DNA of 6,901 bases from Vulcanimicrobiota bacterium (GCA_019247395.1 JAFAOZ010000096.1:1-6901); one strand, 5' to 3'. Positions 1 through 6,293 are shown, counted from the stretch's first letter. Translations and numbers: made by a program. Notes: generated by a model from the sequence alone, not told the origin.

Positions 1-1140
1 GCGGCAACGGCAGCGGGTAGCCTGACACGTCCGGCTCGCGCGCAGATCTTTCCCGGCCAGCAGCAATTCCTGCCCCAGCTTACCATCGCCGTGAACGTGA
101 CGCTCTCCGGCCCGCTGCAAAAATACGGCCAAGAGGTCGTTAAAGGCGTGCAGGCCGCGGTCGACGAGCAGAATCGTTTCAACGCACCGATCTCGCACGT
201 TTGGGGGCTGCGGTCGCTCGACGACCGCAACGATCCTGCGCTCGCGGGCGCGAATGCGAATGTCGCGGCTGCCGACTTTAACGTCATCGGCATGATCGGC
301 AATCTCACTGCTCCGATGACGCTCGCAGCGCTATCACGGTATGCCAACGTCGGCTTCGCCGTCATCGTGCCGACCGTGACGGCGGACGCAGTTACCAAGC
401 GCGGCTTTCATAACGTCTACCGCCTTCCGGCAAAAGACAGCACCGCGGGACGGCTCTTCGCGAGCGCGGCACTCGAAGGCAAGCGCGGGGTCAACGCGGT
501 CGCCGTCTCGTTCGACGGCGACTACGGCTCCGACGTCGCGAGCGGTTTCGTCGATCGCGCGAAAACCGAGCATCGCGCCGCACAGTCATTGCTCTTTCCG
601 CTGCGCTCGACGGACCCGGCCGAGGCCGCGCACACCATCCTCGATCGCTCGCCGAACTATGTATTTCTGGCGGGGAAAACGACGGAGCTGGGACCGATTG
701 CGCAAGCACTGCGTGTCGCCGGCTATACCGGCGAGTTCGGCGTCTCCGACGGTTTTTATAATTCCGACACGATCGCGACGTATGCCAAGACGCTTGACGG
801 CGCATACGTCGCCTCGCCGATGCCGCCGATCGATCGTATTCCCAGTGCCGTACAGCTCGTCACCGACTTCGAACGCGAAGTCTCACAAATCACAACCCAG
901 TCTGCCTTCGGTTACGCCGCGGCGCAACTGCTCATCGCCGCGGCGCATCGCAACAACGCGACCAACCGTCAGTCGCTGCTCTTCTCGCTTCAATCCGGCG
1001 GCACGTTTACGACGCTCGTCGGACAATTCTCGTTCAACATCAGCGGCGATCCGCTGATCCCCAACATTTATCTGTACACCGTCTCAAGCGACGGCTTTAA
1101 GTTCGCACGTCCCGCAATTCGCACCGGGTTTGTGTTTTAA
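1..1140 (+). CDS. ABC transporter substrate-binding protein, branched-chain amino acid (LivJ) type, 5' partial
   Basis: Periplasmic-binding protein type I fold, expected to capture a small ligand (amino acid, amide or similar) outside the membrane and pass it to an ABC permease. The frame is open from base 1 and runs 379 codons to TAA. A GTG at 91 is available but is not the likely start, because the 30 codons before it read like the end of an export signal: a small-residue stretch, then A-R-A followed by Q (residues 13-16), a good signal peptidase I site. After that come family hallmarks: a beta strand ending LSGPLQKYG, a SLDDRNDP segment that matches the usual 'DD..dP' strand, and NVIGMIGNLTAP, which fits the ligand-contacting 'v..viG...S' region. 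The length fits a nearly complete family member. No permease or ATPase of the Liv type follows, since the next unit is convergent, so partners must lie upstream or elsewhere. Ligand unknown. Confidence 0.88.
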   Translation, partial: AATAAGSLTRPARAQIFPGQQQFLPQLTIAVNVTLSGPLQKYGQEVVKGVQAAVDEQNRFNAPISHVWGLRSLDDRNDPALAGANANVAAADFNVIGMIGNLTAPMTLAALSRYANVGFAVIVPTVTADAVTKRGFHNVYRLPAKDSTAGRLFASAALEGKRGVNAVAVSFDGDYGSDVASGFVDRAKTEHRAAQSLLFPLRSTDPAEAAHTILDRSPNYVFLAGKTTELGPIAQALRVAGYTGEFGVSDGFYNSDTIATYAKTLDGAYVASPMPPIDRIPSAVQLVTDFEREVSQITTQSAFGYAAAQLLIAAAHRNNATNRQSLLFSLQSGGTFTTLVGQFSFNISGDPLIPNIYLYTVSSDGFKFARPAIRTGFVF

Positions 1141-1170
1141 TTCCTGATTTACTAAGGAAGCATTATTTTA
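1141..1170 (+). terminator. Weak candidate terminator after the substrate-binding protein gene
   Basis: Directly after the TAA, TTCCT (1141-1145) can pair with AGGAA (1155-1159) around a 9-base loop. An AT-rich tail, ATTATTTTA (1162-1170), follows. The stem is only five base pairs, so intrinsic termination here is a guess. The stronger hairpin 20 bases further on may do the work instead. Confidence 0.25.
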
Positions 1171-1189
1171 GTCCAGATCGAGGAGCCGA

Positions 1190-1220
1190 GGGCCGAAGTT
1201 TACTATGGTAAATGAGGCCC
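1190..1220. terminator. Candidate bidirectional hairpin between convergent units
   Basis: Outer arms GGGCC (1190-1194) and GGCCC (1216-1220) enclose inner arms TTTAC (1199-1203) and GTAAA (1208-1212) around a TATG loop. A small asymmetric internal loop (GAAG opposite TGA) separates them. The structure sits between the end of the + strand binding-protein gene and the end of the - strand ABC operon, where a shared terminator is expected. Neither side has a proper U-run, so it may act as a 3' stabilising stem or a factor-assisted terminator. Confidence 0.4.
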
Positions 1221-1254
1221 GAGGCGACAAAGAGATGGGCTAAAAGAGAGCTTC

Positions 1255-1407
1255 CTATCGTACGTATTCGTCTTCGGGGACGACACGCAAACGATGCGGA
1301 GGCTTGATTCGTTCCTTCGGCCGTTCGTCCGTCTCTTCCAGAGCGAGCACGAAACGCAGACGCCACGATCCGAGCGCAAGCGAGAAGTTCGTTCCAATGA
1401 TTTCCAC
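1255..1407 (-). CDS. Small ORF of 50 residues at the tail of the ABC operon, unknown function
   Basis: This is an unrecognised small protein. It has a GTG start, 50 codons and a TAG stop. The start lies 15 bases past the permease stop, and the last bases of the permease and the gap supply GGGAG, with GGAG 11 bases before the GTG (a slightly long spacing). The protein starts MEIIGTNFSLALGSWRLRFV, a short mixed hydrophobic stretch too brief and charged for a clear membrane helix. It then becomes strongly charged (LEETDERPKERIK) and ends PEDEYVR. About 60% of its third codon positions are G or C, only moderate support. It lies in the same reading frame as the permease, separated by a single TAG, so it could also be a readthrough extension or the remnant of a longer permease tail. 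Its place as the last reading frame before the hairpin suggests that it is co-transcribed with the operon. Confidence 0.5.
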   Translation of the reverse strand: MEIIGTNFSLALGSWRLRFVLALEETDERPKERIKPPHRLRVVPEDEYVR

Positions 1408-1422
1408 GATTAATGGTTCTCC

Positions 1423-2430
1423 CTATGCTTCCACGCGCTGCCACTTGAAGACGGCCAGCGCACCGTAGACGATGAAGAAGAGGATCTCGAGTGAAAGCCG
1501 CAATCCGAAATTTGCGGAGCCGGTGTCGGTCGATGCGGAATCGACTTTCAGTTGGACGTACGTCCATGGATCGAACCGCGAGAGCACCCAGGCGACTTGG
1601 TGGACGATCGCGGCAACGACGTTCGTTGGTTCAACCAGGGTCAGGGCGCCGATGACGATGGCGACCGGCAGCGCGGCGACGAGCACGGCCACGTACGAGC
1701 GATTGAACCAGGTCGTCGCGGCGCACAGCAGCGCGTACCAGGCTAGCGGCGCGGCGAGTCCCATGATGACCGCGCGCGCATTCACGCCGCTAAAATCCAC
1801 GCGGGCAGACTCGAAGAGCAACTGGCAGAGATAGAGCGCGACGACCGTCATGAACGAAGCCGCGATGATTCCGACGACGTCCGCGCCGATCACGCCGAGG
1901 GCATAGCGCGTTCGCGAAACCGGCTTGGTCAGCGCGACTTCGAGATGACCGTCGACTTCGCGGGCGAAGGGCGCCGCCAGAACCATCGCGACGATGAGCG
2001 CCACGACGTCGGCAAAGGCCATATAATAGAGCATCGGCACGGAGCCGTTCGTATCGATTACGGTCGTGGTAACCGAGCCGTTCTGCGATTCCGACACATG
2101 GACGCTGCCGACGGCGACGTTATCGTGTTCGCTGTGTGCGCGGCTCGCCGGCTCGGTCACCACGATGTGCTTGCCGGCATAGCCGCGATCGTCGATCACG
2201 ACCCGCGTCTGCTCGTGAACGTTATCCCAAACCGTGCGCGCCGTGCCGTCCGGAAGCGTGATGTGGGTCACGACGGTGCCGGGCTGGTGAAAATGCTGGA
2301 TCCACGACTCGGGCGACATGTACCGGGTCAGCGAGATCCTCAGAATCACGGCGAGTACCACGCCGATCGCTAAGATAATAGCGACGATGCGAAGGCAGTT
2401 GCGTACGCGAAGCCATTCAACGTAGTTCAT
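1423..2430 (-). CDS. ABC-2 type transporter permease
   Basis: Membrane subunit of the ABC exporter encoded with the ATPase upstream. The 335-residue product has about six hydrophobic segments: residues 13-32, 133-155, 178-206, 219-241, 246-266 and 311-328. The segment D-G-H-L-E-V-A-L-T-K-P-V-S-R-T-R (160-175) is the conserved cytoplasmic 'E.gtle.lls.PvsR' motif of ABC-2 permeases, expected to couple to the ATPase. An unusually large polar segment (about 33-132) between the first two helices is predicted to lie outside the cytoplasm. The start ATG overlaps the ATPase stop (ATGA). An AAAGGA sits 9 bases upstream inside the ATPase gene, so the start is well supported and translation is probably coupled. 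The substrate is not visible from the sequence. Drug, peptide or lipid export and envelope-stress roles are all possible for this class. Confidence 0.88.
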   Translation of the reverse strand: MNYVEWLRVRNCLRIVAIILAIGVVLAVILRISLTRYMSPESWIQHFHQPGTVVTHITLPDGTARTVWDNVHEQTRVVIDDRGYAGKHIVVTEPASRAHSEHDNVAVGSVHVSESQNGSVTTTVIDTNGSVPMLYYMAFADVVALIVAMVLAAPFAREVDGHLEVALTKPVSRTRYALGVIGADVVGIIAASFMTVVALYLCQLLFESARVDFSGVNARAVIMGLAAPLAWYALLCAATTWFNRSYVAVLVAALPVAIVIGALTLVEPTNVVAAIVHQVAWVLSRFDPWTYVQLKVDSASTDTGSANFGLRLSLEILFFIVYGALAVFKWQRVEA

Positions 2431-3341
2431 GACGAGGTTTCCTTTATCACGATGTCGGTGGTGGCGGTCGCCGGCGAAACCGCGTAGAGGAAAATGTCTT
2501 CGAGGTTGAGATCCACGGTGCGCACGCCCATCGCGCCCGCGGCGGAGAGGCGCGCGGCAATCGCGTCGGCATCCGCGGTCACGAGCAGCCGTACGATCCG
2601 CTCCGTGCGGTCGACGCGCGCCACGTGCGGATCGTTCGAGATGCCATCGAGCGCGAACTGAACGTCGGGGAACACGCCTTCGACGATCTTGCGATCGCCT
2701 TTCAAATCGTCGACCAAGCCCTGCAGCACCAGACGTCCGGAATCCATAACGGCGATCTGCTCGGCAGCGCGCTCGACTTGTCCGATCTGATGCGAGGAAA
2801 AAATCACGGAGTTACCCTTGGCGGCTTCGTTAATCATCAAGCTCAGCACGTGTCGCTGATTGACGGGATCGAGACCGCTCGTGGGCTCGTCGAGAATCAG
2901 AATATCCGCATTGCGCGCAAACGCAATCGCGATCATCACGGCGGTCTTCATGCCCTTCGATAGAACGCGTACGCGTCGCCGGGGGTCGATGCGAAAGGTC
3001 GTCAGTAGTTCTAAAGCGCGCGCGGGACTAAACCGCGTGTAGGCGCGGCGATTCATCTCGATGTGCTCGGCGACGGTCATCCAGTCGTAGAGGACGCTGC
3101 GCTCCGGTACGTAGGCGATGCGCTCGAGCGTCCCGGGGACGAGCGGTTGTCCGTCGTAAAGAATCGCTCCGCTCGTGGGCCGAGCGAGGCCGAGCAGGCA
3201 TTTGAAGGTCGTGGTCTTGCCTGCGCCGTTGGGTCCCAGCAGCCCGAAGACGCTCGCGCCGGGAATCTCCAGCGTAAAGTCGTCCACTGCCGCAATCGGG
3301 CCGTAAATCTTGCGCAAATTCGTTATCGTGATCGTGCTCAT
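2427..3341 (-). CDS. ABC transporter ATP-binding protein (YtrB/BcrA-like)
   Basis: Cytoplasmic ATPase that powers the adjacent permease. With the chosen start it has 304 residues. It shows Walker A GPNGAGKT (36-43), a V-P-E region in place of the usual Q-loop glutamine (78-80), signature LSKGM (127-131), Walker B ILILDEP (147-153), D-loop SGLD (155-158) and the H-loop histidine at 184. LSKGM instead of LSGGQ is usual in the YtrB/BcrA-type ATPases that partner ABC-2 permeases. The C-terminal ~85 residues form the accessory domain typical of the group, including the L-E-D-I-F-L motif. I chose the ATG at 3341, 13 bases after the gntR stop, because the protein then begins directly with the family N-terminus (MSTITITNLRKIYG). 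A start at 3386 would add 15 unrelated residues and overlap the repressor gene. Confidence 0.95.
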   Translation of the reverse strand: MSTITITNLRKIYGPIAAVDDFTLEIPGASVFGLLGPNGAGKTTTFKCLLGLARPTSGAILYDGQPLVPGTLERIAYVPERSVLYDWMTVAEHIEMNRRAYTRFSPARALELLTTFRIDPRRRVRVLSKGMKTAVMIAIAFARNADILILDEPTSGLDPVNQRHVLSLMINEAAKGNSVIFSSHQIGQVERAAEQIAVMDSGRLVLQGLVDDLKGDRKIVEGVFPDVQFALDGISNDPHVARVDRTERIVRLLVTADADAIAARLSAAGAMGVRTVDLNLEDIFLYAVSPATATTDIVIKETSS

Positions 3342-3354
3342 GCTCGCTGCTTTC

Positions 3355-3747
3355 TCATTGCTGGCCGAACCAGCGTGCCAGCGCATCCTCGAAGAGCCGC
3401 CGTACGTCGCCGCGCTCCAACCCGACCGACTTGGCCTCGCGAAGCGCGAGATCGAGCGCGTCGCCTGCGATTTCGGCCGCCACTTTTGGCGACTCGGTCA
3501 CGCCGTTGGAGCGTACGAACGATCCTCGCCCGGGAGCCGTCTCGATGACATCCTCGCGCTCAAGTTCGCGATAGGCGCGTGCGACGGTGTTCGGATTGAC
3601 GGTGAGGTCGATCGCGAGCTGCTTGACCGTTGGGAGCTGCTCTCCCGACTGCAAAACTCCGAGCGCGATGGAACGCTTAATCTGCTCGATGATTTGCAGG
3701 TAGATCGGCACGCCGCTGCGTGGATCGACCGTTAAGACGGCCGGCAT
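3355..3747 (-). CDS. GntR-family transcriptional repressor, YtrA subfamily
   Basis: A 130-residue one-component regulator expected to repress its own operon. The N-terminus has the GntR signature V-P-I-Y-L-Q-I-I-E-Q-I (13-23). A winged helix-turn-helix follows, with L-P-T-V-K-Q-L-A (38-45), the recognition-helix region N-P-N-T-V-A-R-A-Y-R-E-L (51-62) and the wing G-R-G-S-F-V (73-78). Only about 50 residues remain after the wing, too few for the FadR, HutC or MocR effector domains. This short helical dimerisation tail defines the YtrA type, whose members usually sit at the head of ABC transporter operons. A GAAGGG ends 7 bases before the ATG. The gene lies 30 bases after the 37-residue ORF and 13 bases before the ATPase gene. 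Its target is probably the nested palindrome at 3914-3963. The effector is unknown. Confidence 0.93.
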   Translation of the reverse strand: MPAVLTVDPRSGVPIYLQIIEQIKRSIALGVLQSGEQLPTVKQLAIDLTVNPNTVARAYRELEREDVIETAPGRGSFVRSNGVTESPKVAAEIAGDALDLALREAKSVGLERGDVRRLFEDALARWFGQQ

Positions 3748-3777
3748 CGTGGGGCCCTTCTCGCTTTGCGCGGCGCG

Positions 3778-3891
3778 CTAGAACTTGGGGCCCCAGCCGG
3801 GGAAGAGGTCGGCAGGCCGGCGATCCGGCAGCCGGACGGGGGTACGGGTCTCGCGGACCGTGTCGGCTTGGGAGAACGTCGTGTTGATCAT
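3778..3891 (-). CDS. Small leader ORF of 37 residues, first in the operon, unknown function
   Basis: Unrecognised small protein, well supported as a translated frame. It has an ATG start, 37 codons and TAG. AAAGGA lies 7 bases before the ATG, the best ribosome binding site in the operon, and 33 of 37 codons end in G or C, like the neighbouring real genes. It begins about 48 bases after the predicted transcription start and ends 30 bases before gntR. The product begins MINTTFSQADTV, is rich in Arg, Pro and Thr, has no hydrophobic helix and ends with the aromatic/glycine tail D-L-F-P-G-W-G-P-K-F. Possible roles are a regulatory leader peptide, a small partner of the ABC system, or the precursor of a secreted or modified peptide. 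The sequence does not decide between them. The stop region contains the perfect palindrome TGGGGCCCCA (3786-3795), which could fold in the mRNA. Confidence 0.62.
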   Translation of the reverse strand: MINTTFSQADTVRETRTPVRLPDRRPADLFPGWGPKF

Positions 3892-3913
3892 GTTCGGGTC
3901 CTTTCAGAGTCTA

Positions 3914-3963
3914 GTACCATCAAACTGTCGTACTAGTACACTAGTACAATAGCTTAATGGTAC
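3914..3963. promoter_or_regulatory. Nested palindromic operator, probable GntR (YtrA-type) binding site
   Basis: A central dyad at 3930-3947 reads GTACTAGT-AC-ACTAGTAC, with perfect 8-base arms. It is flanked symmetrically by a second perfect dyad: GTACCAT at 3914-3920 and ATGGTAC at 3957-3963, each exactly 9 bases from the central element. Both dyads share one centre (3938.5), and GTAC occurs five times. The central dyad touches the predicted -10 hexamer and spans the expected transcription start. A repressor bound there would block polymerase. The site lies directly upstream of the operon that encodes a GntR repressor. That the repressor is the binder is inference from position and symmetry. 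Confidence 0.8.
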
Positions 3964-3974
3964 GACCCTGTCAA
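3946..3974 (-). promoter_or_regulatory. Sigma-70 type promoter of the small ORF-gntR-ABC operon
   Basis: On the - strand, TTGACA (3974-3969) is a perfect -35 hexamer. After a 17-base spacer comes TATTGT (3951-3946), a four-of-six match to the -10 consensus. The expected start is near 3939, giving a leader of about 48 bases before the 37-residue ORF. The -35 contains the TGA stop of the upstream regulator gene, and the -10 overlaps the operator dyad. The arrangement fits a strong promoter held off by its own repressor. Confidence 0.72.
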
Positions 3975-5377
3975 GCCCCGGACTTAGAGATTTTTCGTAG
4001 GCCTGCGAAACGCGGATCGTGGGCGATATAGGCGGCCGCGTAGTCGTCGTTGAGGCGCGAACGGTGTAGCCAGGTCAGCGCCCTTTCGTGATCTCCGACG
4101 GCCTCGAAGGCGATGGCCAGGTCCTGCGGCGCGACTTCCTTCGCGTTGCGCTGGGCGATCTCGAGCTGGGCGCGCGCCTCCGCCATCCGGTTCTCACGGG
4201 CGAAGAGCGGCGCCAAGAGCGCGGCGGCGCCGGGGGCGCATTTCTCACACACCGCGGCCATCTTGTTGAAGGTCGCCTTGGCACGGGCATCGTCGCCGAG
4301 GGCCTCGTAGGCCAGGCCGAGCGTTTCATAGGCGTCGGGGCGCTGCGGTGAAAGGTCGAGCGTCTCTTGCGCGTAGGCGATCGCATCGCGATAGTGCCGC
4401 TCCAGGTAGGCGGTGGTCCCGAGCCACGCCGTCGTGGCGACGGAGAGCGGATCGAGCTGTGCCGCGCGCTCGAGCTCGGTGTACGATTCCGCGACGTGTC
4501 CCTGCTGCAAGAGGGCAATGCCGTACCATTCGTGAGCGCTTCCGCTTGACGGATCGAGCGCGATAGCGCGCCGGAGATCTGCCAACGCGCGCGCGATCTG
4601 CGCGGGGGTCGCTTTCATCGTGCCCGACGCGATCATTCCAAGGACGGCGTACGCGTCACCGTCGTTGGGATCGACTGAGAGCGCCTTGTGGGCGTATGCG
4701 CGGGCGCGCGCTATATCTACCTTTGCCGAAGCCTTGCCATATCCGTAATCGGCCATAATGGCATTCGCGAGCGCCAAGCCGGCGTATCCGCGAGCATCGC
4801 GCGGATCGTTGGCGATGATCCGTGAAAAGTATTCGACGCTTTTGGAAATGCCGTCTTTGCTGCGCAGATTCCAATAGTAGCGCCCAATCGTGTAGAGCCG
4901 CGCATCTTGCGCGGCGACCTCGGAACCGACCGCATGACCGGGCGCAATGCGTGACTCGAGCTTCGTGCCGCCGAAGACGGCAATGAGGGCAAACGACGCC
5001 GCCATCGCCAAGCCGCGCCACCGGAAGGCCGGCCGGCGCGGCGCCGCCGGCTCCGGACGCGCGATCTCGCGCCGCACCACCGACGCGGCGAAACGATAGC
5101 CTCGCCGCGGAATCGTTTCGATGGCTTCGGCATCCCAGCGAGCGCGCAAGGTCTTGCGAAGCACGTAAATATTTTGCGCCAGATTCGCTTCGTCCACGTA
5201 GCCCTCGGGCCAAATGCGCGCCAGGAGATCACCTTTGGGGAAGACCTCGCCGGGATGCTCGATCAGCGCGAGGAGCGTTTCGACGACCTTCGGCCCAATC
5301 GGAAGCGGCGCGCCGCGGTCAAGTAAAAGTAGACGTGCGTCGTCCAGTTGGAAGGGCCCGAATTCATAAAGGCTCAT
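3971..5377 (-). CDS. CadC-like membrane-anchored transcriptional regulator with TPR domain
   Basis: A 468-residue one-component regulator. Residues 1-98 form an OmpR/PhoB-type winged helix: Y-E-F-G-P-F-Q-L-D at the N-terminus, an L-A-Q-N-I-Y-V-L-R-K-T-L recognition-helix region (66-77) and the wing I-P-R-R-G-Y-R-F (89-96). There is no receiver domain. After a Pro/Arg-rich linker comes one hydrophobic segment (about 121-138), probably a membrane anchor. Residues 150-468 are helical repeats of TPR type, with units ending in the 'ALSVDPND', 'AIALDPSS' and 'AAQLDPLS' pattern. The TPR part therefore probably faces the periplasm or outside, as in CadC/ToxR-like proteins, and may sense a partner. 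Its only two cysteines form CEKC (377-380). The ATG is well set by an AGGAG 7 bases upstream. Target genes are unknown. The adjacent ABC operon is a candidate only by proximity. Confidence 0.9.
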   Translation of the reverse strand: MSLYEFGPFQLDDARLLLLDRGAPLPIGPKVVETLLALIEHPGEVFPKGDLLARIWPEGYVDEANLAQNIYVLRKTLRARWDAEAIETIPRRGYRFAASVVRREIARPEPAAPRRPAFRWRGLAMAASFALIAVFGGTKLESRIAPGHAVGSEVAAQDARLYTIGRYYWNLRSKDGISKSVEYFSRIIANDPRDARGYAGLALANAIMADYGYGKASAKVDIARARAYAHKALSVDPNDGDAYAVLGMIASGTMKATPAQIARALADLRRAIALDPSSGSAHEWYGIALLQQGHVAESYTELERAAQLDPLSVATTAWLGTTAYLERHYRDAIAYAQETLDLSPQRPDAYETLGLAYEALGDDARAKATFNKMAAVCEKCAPGAAALLAPLFARENRMAEARAQLEIAQRNAKEVAPQDLAIAFEAVGDHERALTWLHRSRLNDDYAAAYIAHDPRFAGLRKISKSGA

Positions 5378-5417
5378 ACCGGAACTCCTCGGGTGAGAAC
5401 GCTGATGCCCTGAACCC

Positions 5418-5446
5418 TATATACGCTCTTCGGCCCGGAAAGTTTT
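5418..5446 (-). promoter_or_regulatory. Weak candidate promoter for the CadC-like regulator
   Basis: In the 94-base gap between the lipid kinase stop and the regulator start, the - strand has TATATA (5423-5418), a fair -10. AAAACT (5446-5441) lies 17 bases upstream, which is a poor -35. The expected start near 5411 would give a leader of about 33 bases. The gap is clearly more AT-rich than its surroundings (A-tracts at 5445-5457), which supports a promoter, but the regulator could also be read from the upstream kinase genes. No terminator hairpin is visible between them. Confidence 0.3.
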
Positions 5447-5471
5447 CGCTTTTTTCGCTCGGTTGCTTGAT

Positions 5472-6293
5472 TTATGGCGCAAAAACGCGCAGCGCACCGG
5501 GCAGCACTTCGAAACGGGCGGGAGTCTTGCCGGCGGGTTCACCGTCGGCACTGATATGGTGCGGCCGGCGGGTCCAGACGTCGAACGCCTTCGCGCGGTA
5601 CGTACGCAGGCCGTCCGCGGAACGCTGCTTGCCGGACACAATCGCTGCCAAGACCGAGAACAGCTGGCGCGCATTATGGATGTCTACCGCGTAAAGATTC
5701 AACTGTCCGTCGTCTATGGCGGCACCCTCGACCGTTATGAAGCCTCCGAATCGCTGGCTATTGGCGACGGTCAGCTGGACCGCGTGTACTCGCTCCGTCG
5801 TGCCGCCGTGCGATATCTCGGCGTGAAAGGAACGCGCGTGCCGCACCGCCGTCAGAGCGCTTGCGACAATTGCGAGCAAACCAAAGCGCTGTTTCTCGTC
5901 GGAACGCTGGCGCCGTGCGAGCCTACTGGAAATGCCGATGCTCGCCTCTGAAACGTAGTACGCCCCATTGACCCGCGCAACATCGATTCGGCGCGCCTTT
6001 GCCGACGCGATCACGTCGCAGGCACTTTCGATGTCGAGTGGGATTTCGAGCGTGCGCGCCAGATCGTTGAACGTGCCTAATGGAACGATACCGACGGGAA
6101 CGTCCAGTGCCAGCGCGCTCGGAATCTCACCGACGAGCGTTCCGTCGCCGCCGGCGATGACGATTGCATCGATGCTCCCGGCTTCCTGCGGTGCAGCGAC
6201 CTCAACGTTACGGCTCCGAAGTTCACGACGCACCGCATCTCCGAAGCGCCTGCCCCGTCGCGACCGCGGATTGACCACCAGCCTCACCCGCAT
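5472..6293 (-). CDS. Diacylglycerol kinase family lipid kinase (DagK/YegS-like)
   Basis: Cytoplasmic or membrane-associated enzyme expected to transfer phosphate from ATP to diacylglycerol or a related lipid, feeding phosphatidic acid into phospholipid synthesis. The 273 residues carry family motifs in order: V-N-P-R-S-R-R-G (7-14), the nucleotide-binding GGDGTL (48-53), PLGTFNDLAR (71-80), I-D-D-G-Q-L-N-L (193-200) and the acidic S-A-D-G-E-P-A-G (248-255) near the C-terminus. Length is slightly below the usual 290-320, with a compact N-terminal domain. The third motif has Phe where most members have Gly (GTGND), a tolerated variation in related groups. The ATG lies 9 bases after the stop of the small membrane protein gene with no clear Shine-Dalgarno, so translation is probably coupled. 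The lipid substrate cannot be told from the sequence, and a ceramide or sphingosine-type substrate is possible. Confidence 0.88.
   Translation of the reverse strand: MRVRLVVNPRSRRGRRFGDAVRRELRSRNVEVAAPQEAGSIDAIVIAGGDGTLVGEIPSALALDVPVGIVPLGTFNDLARTLEIPLDIESACDVIASAKARRIDVARVNGAYYVSEASIGISSRLARRQRSDEKQRFGLLAIVASALTAVRHARSFHAEISHGGTTERVHAVQLTVANSQRFGGFITVEGAAIDDGQLNLYAVDIHNARQLFSVLAAIVSGKQRSADGLRTYRAKAFDVWTRRPHHISADGEPAGKTPARFEVLPGALRVFAP

Noticed and set aside
1163..1567. A - strand frame of 134 codons across the permease end and the 3' gap
   Set aside because: It overlaps the well-supported permease in another frame, is Arg-rich and low complexity, and runs through the hairpin region. The 50-residue frame in the same place has a better start context.
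1945..2373. Long + strand frame opposite the permease
   Set aside because: It is rich in Arg, His, Asp and Gly as expected for the complement of a GC-rich gene, with no recognisable motif.
3342..3386. Upstream ATG adding 15 residues to the ATPase
   Set aside because: The extra residues match nothing in the family, overlap gntR by 32 bases, and the downstream ATG gives the standard N-terminus.
3310..3735. A + strand frame of 141 codons that begins like a secreted protein (MRKFVIVIVLMLAAFSLLA)
   Set aside because: It starts with TTG and is the exact complement of the gntR gene and the ATPase start, both of which carry unmistakable family motifs. The hydrophobic start is the antisense image of the ATPase N-terminus.
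5441..5465. A/T tracts after the lipid kinase gene as an intrinsic terminator
   Set aside because: The repeated GCGAAAA units are direct repeats and do not form a GC-rich stem ahead of a U-run on the - strand.
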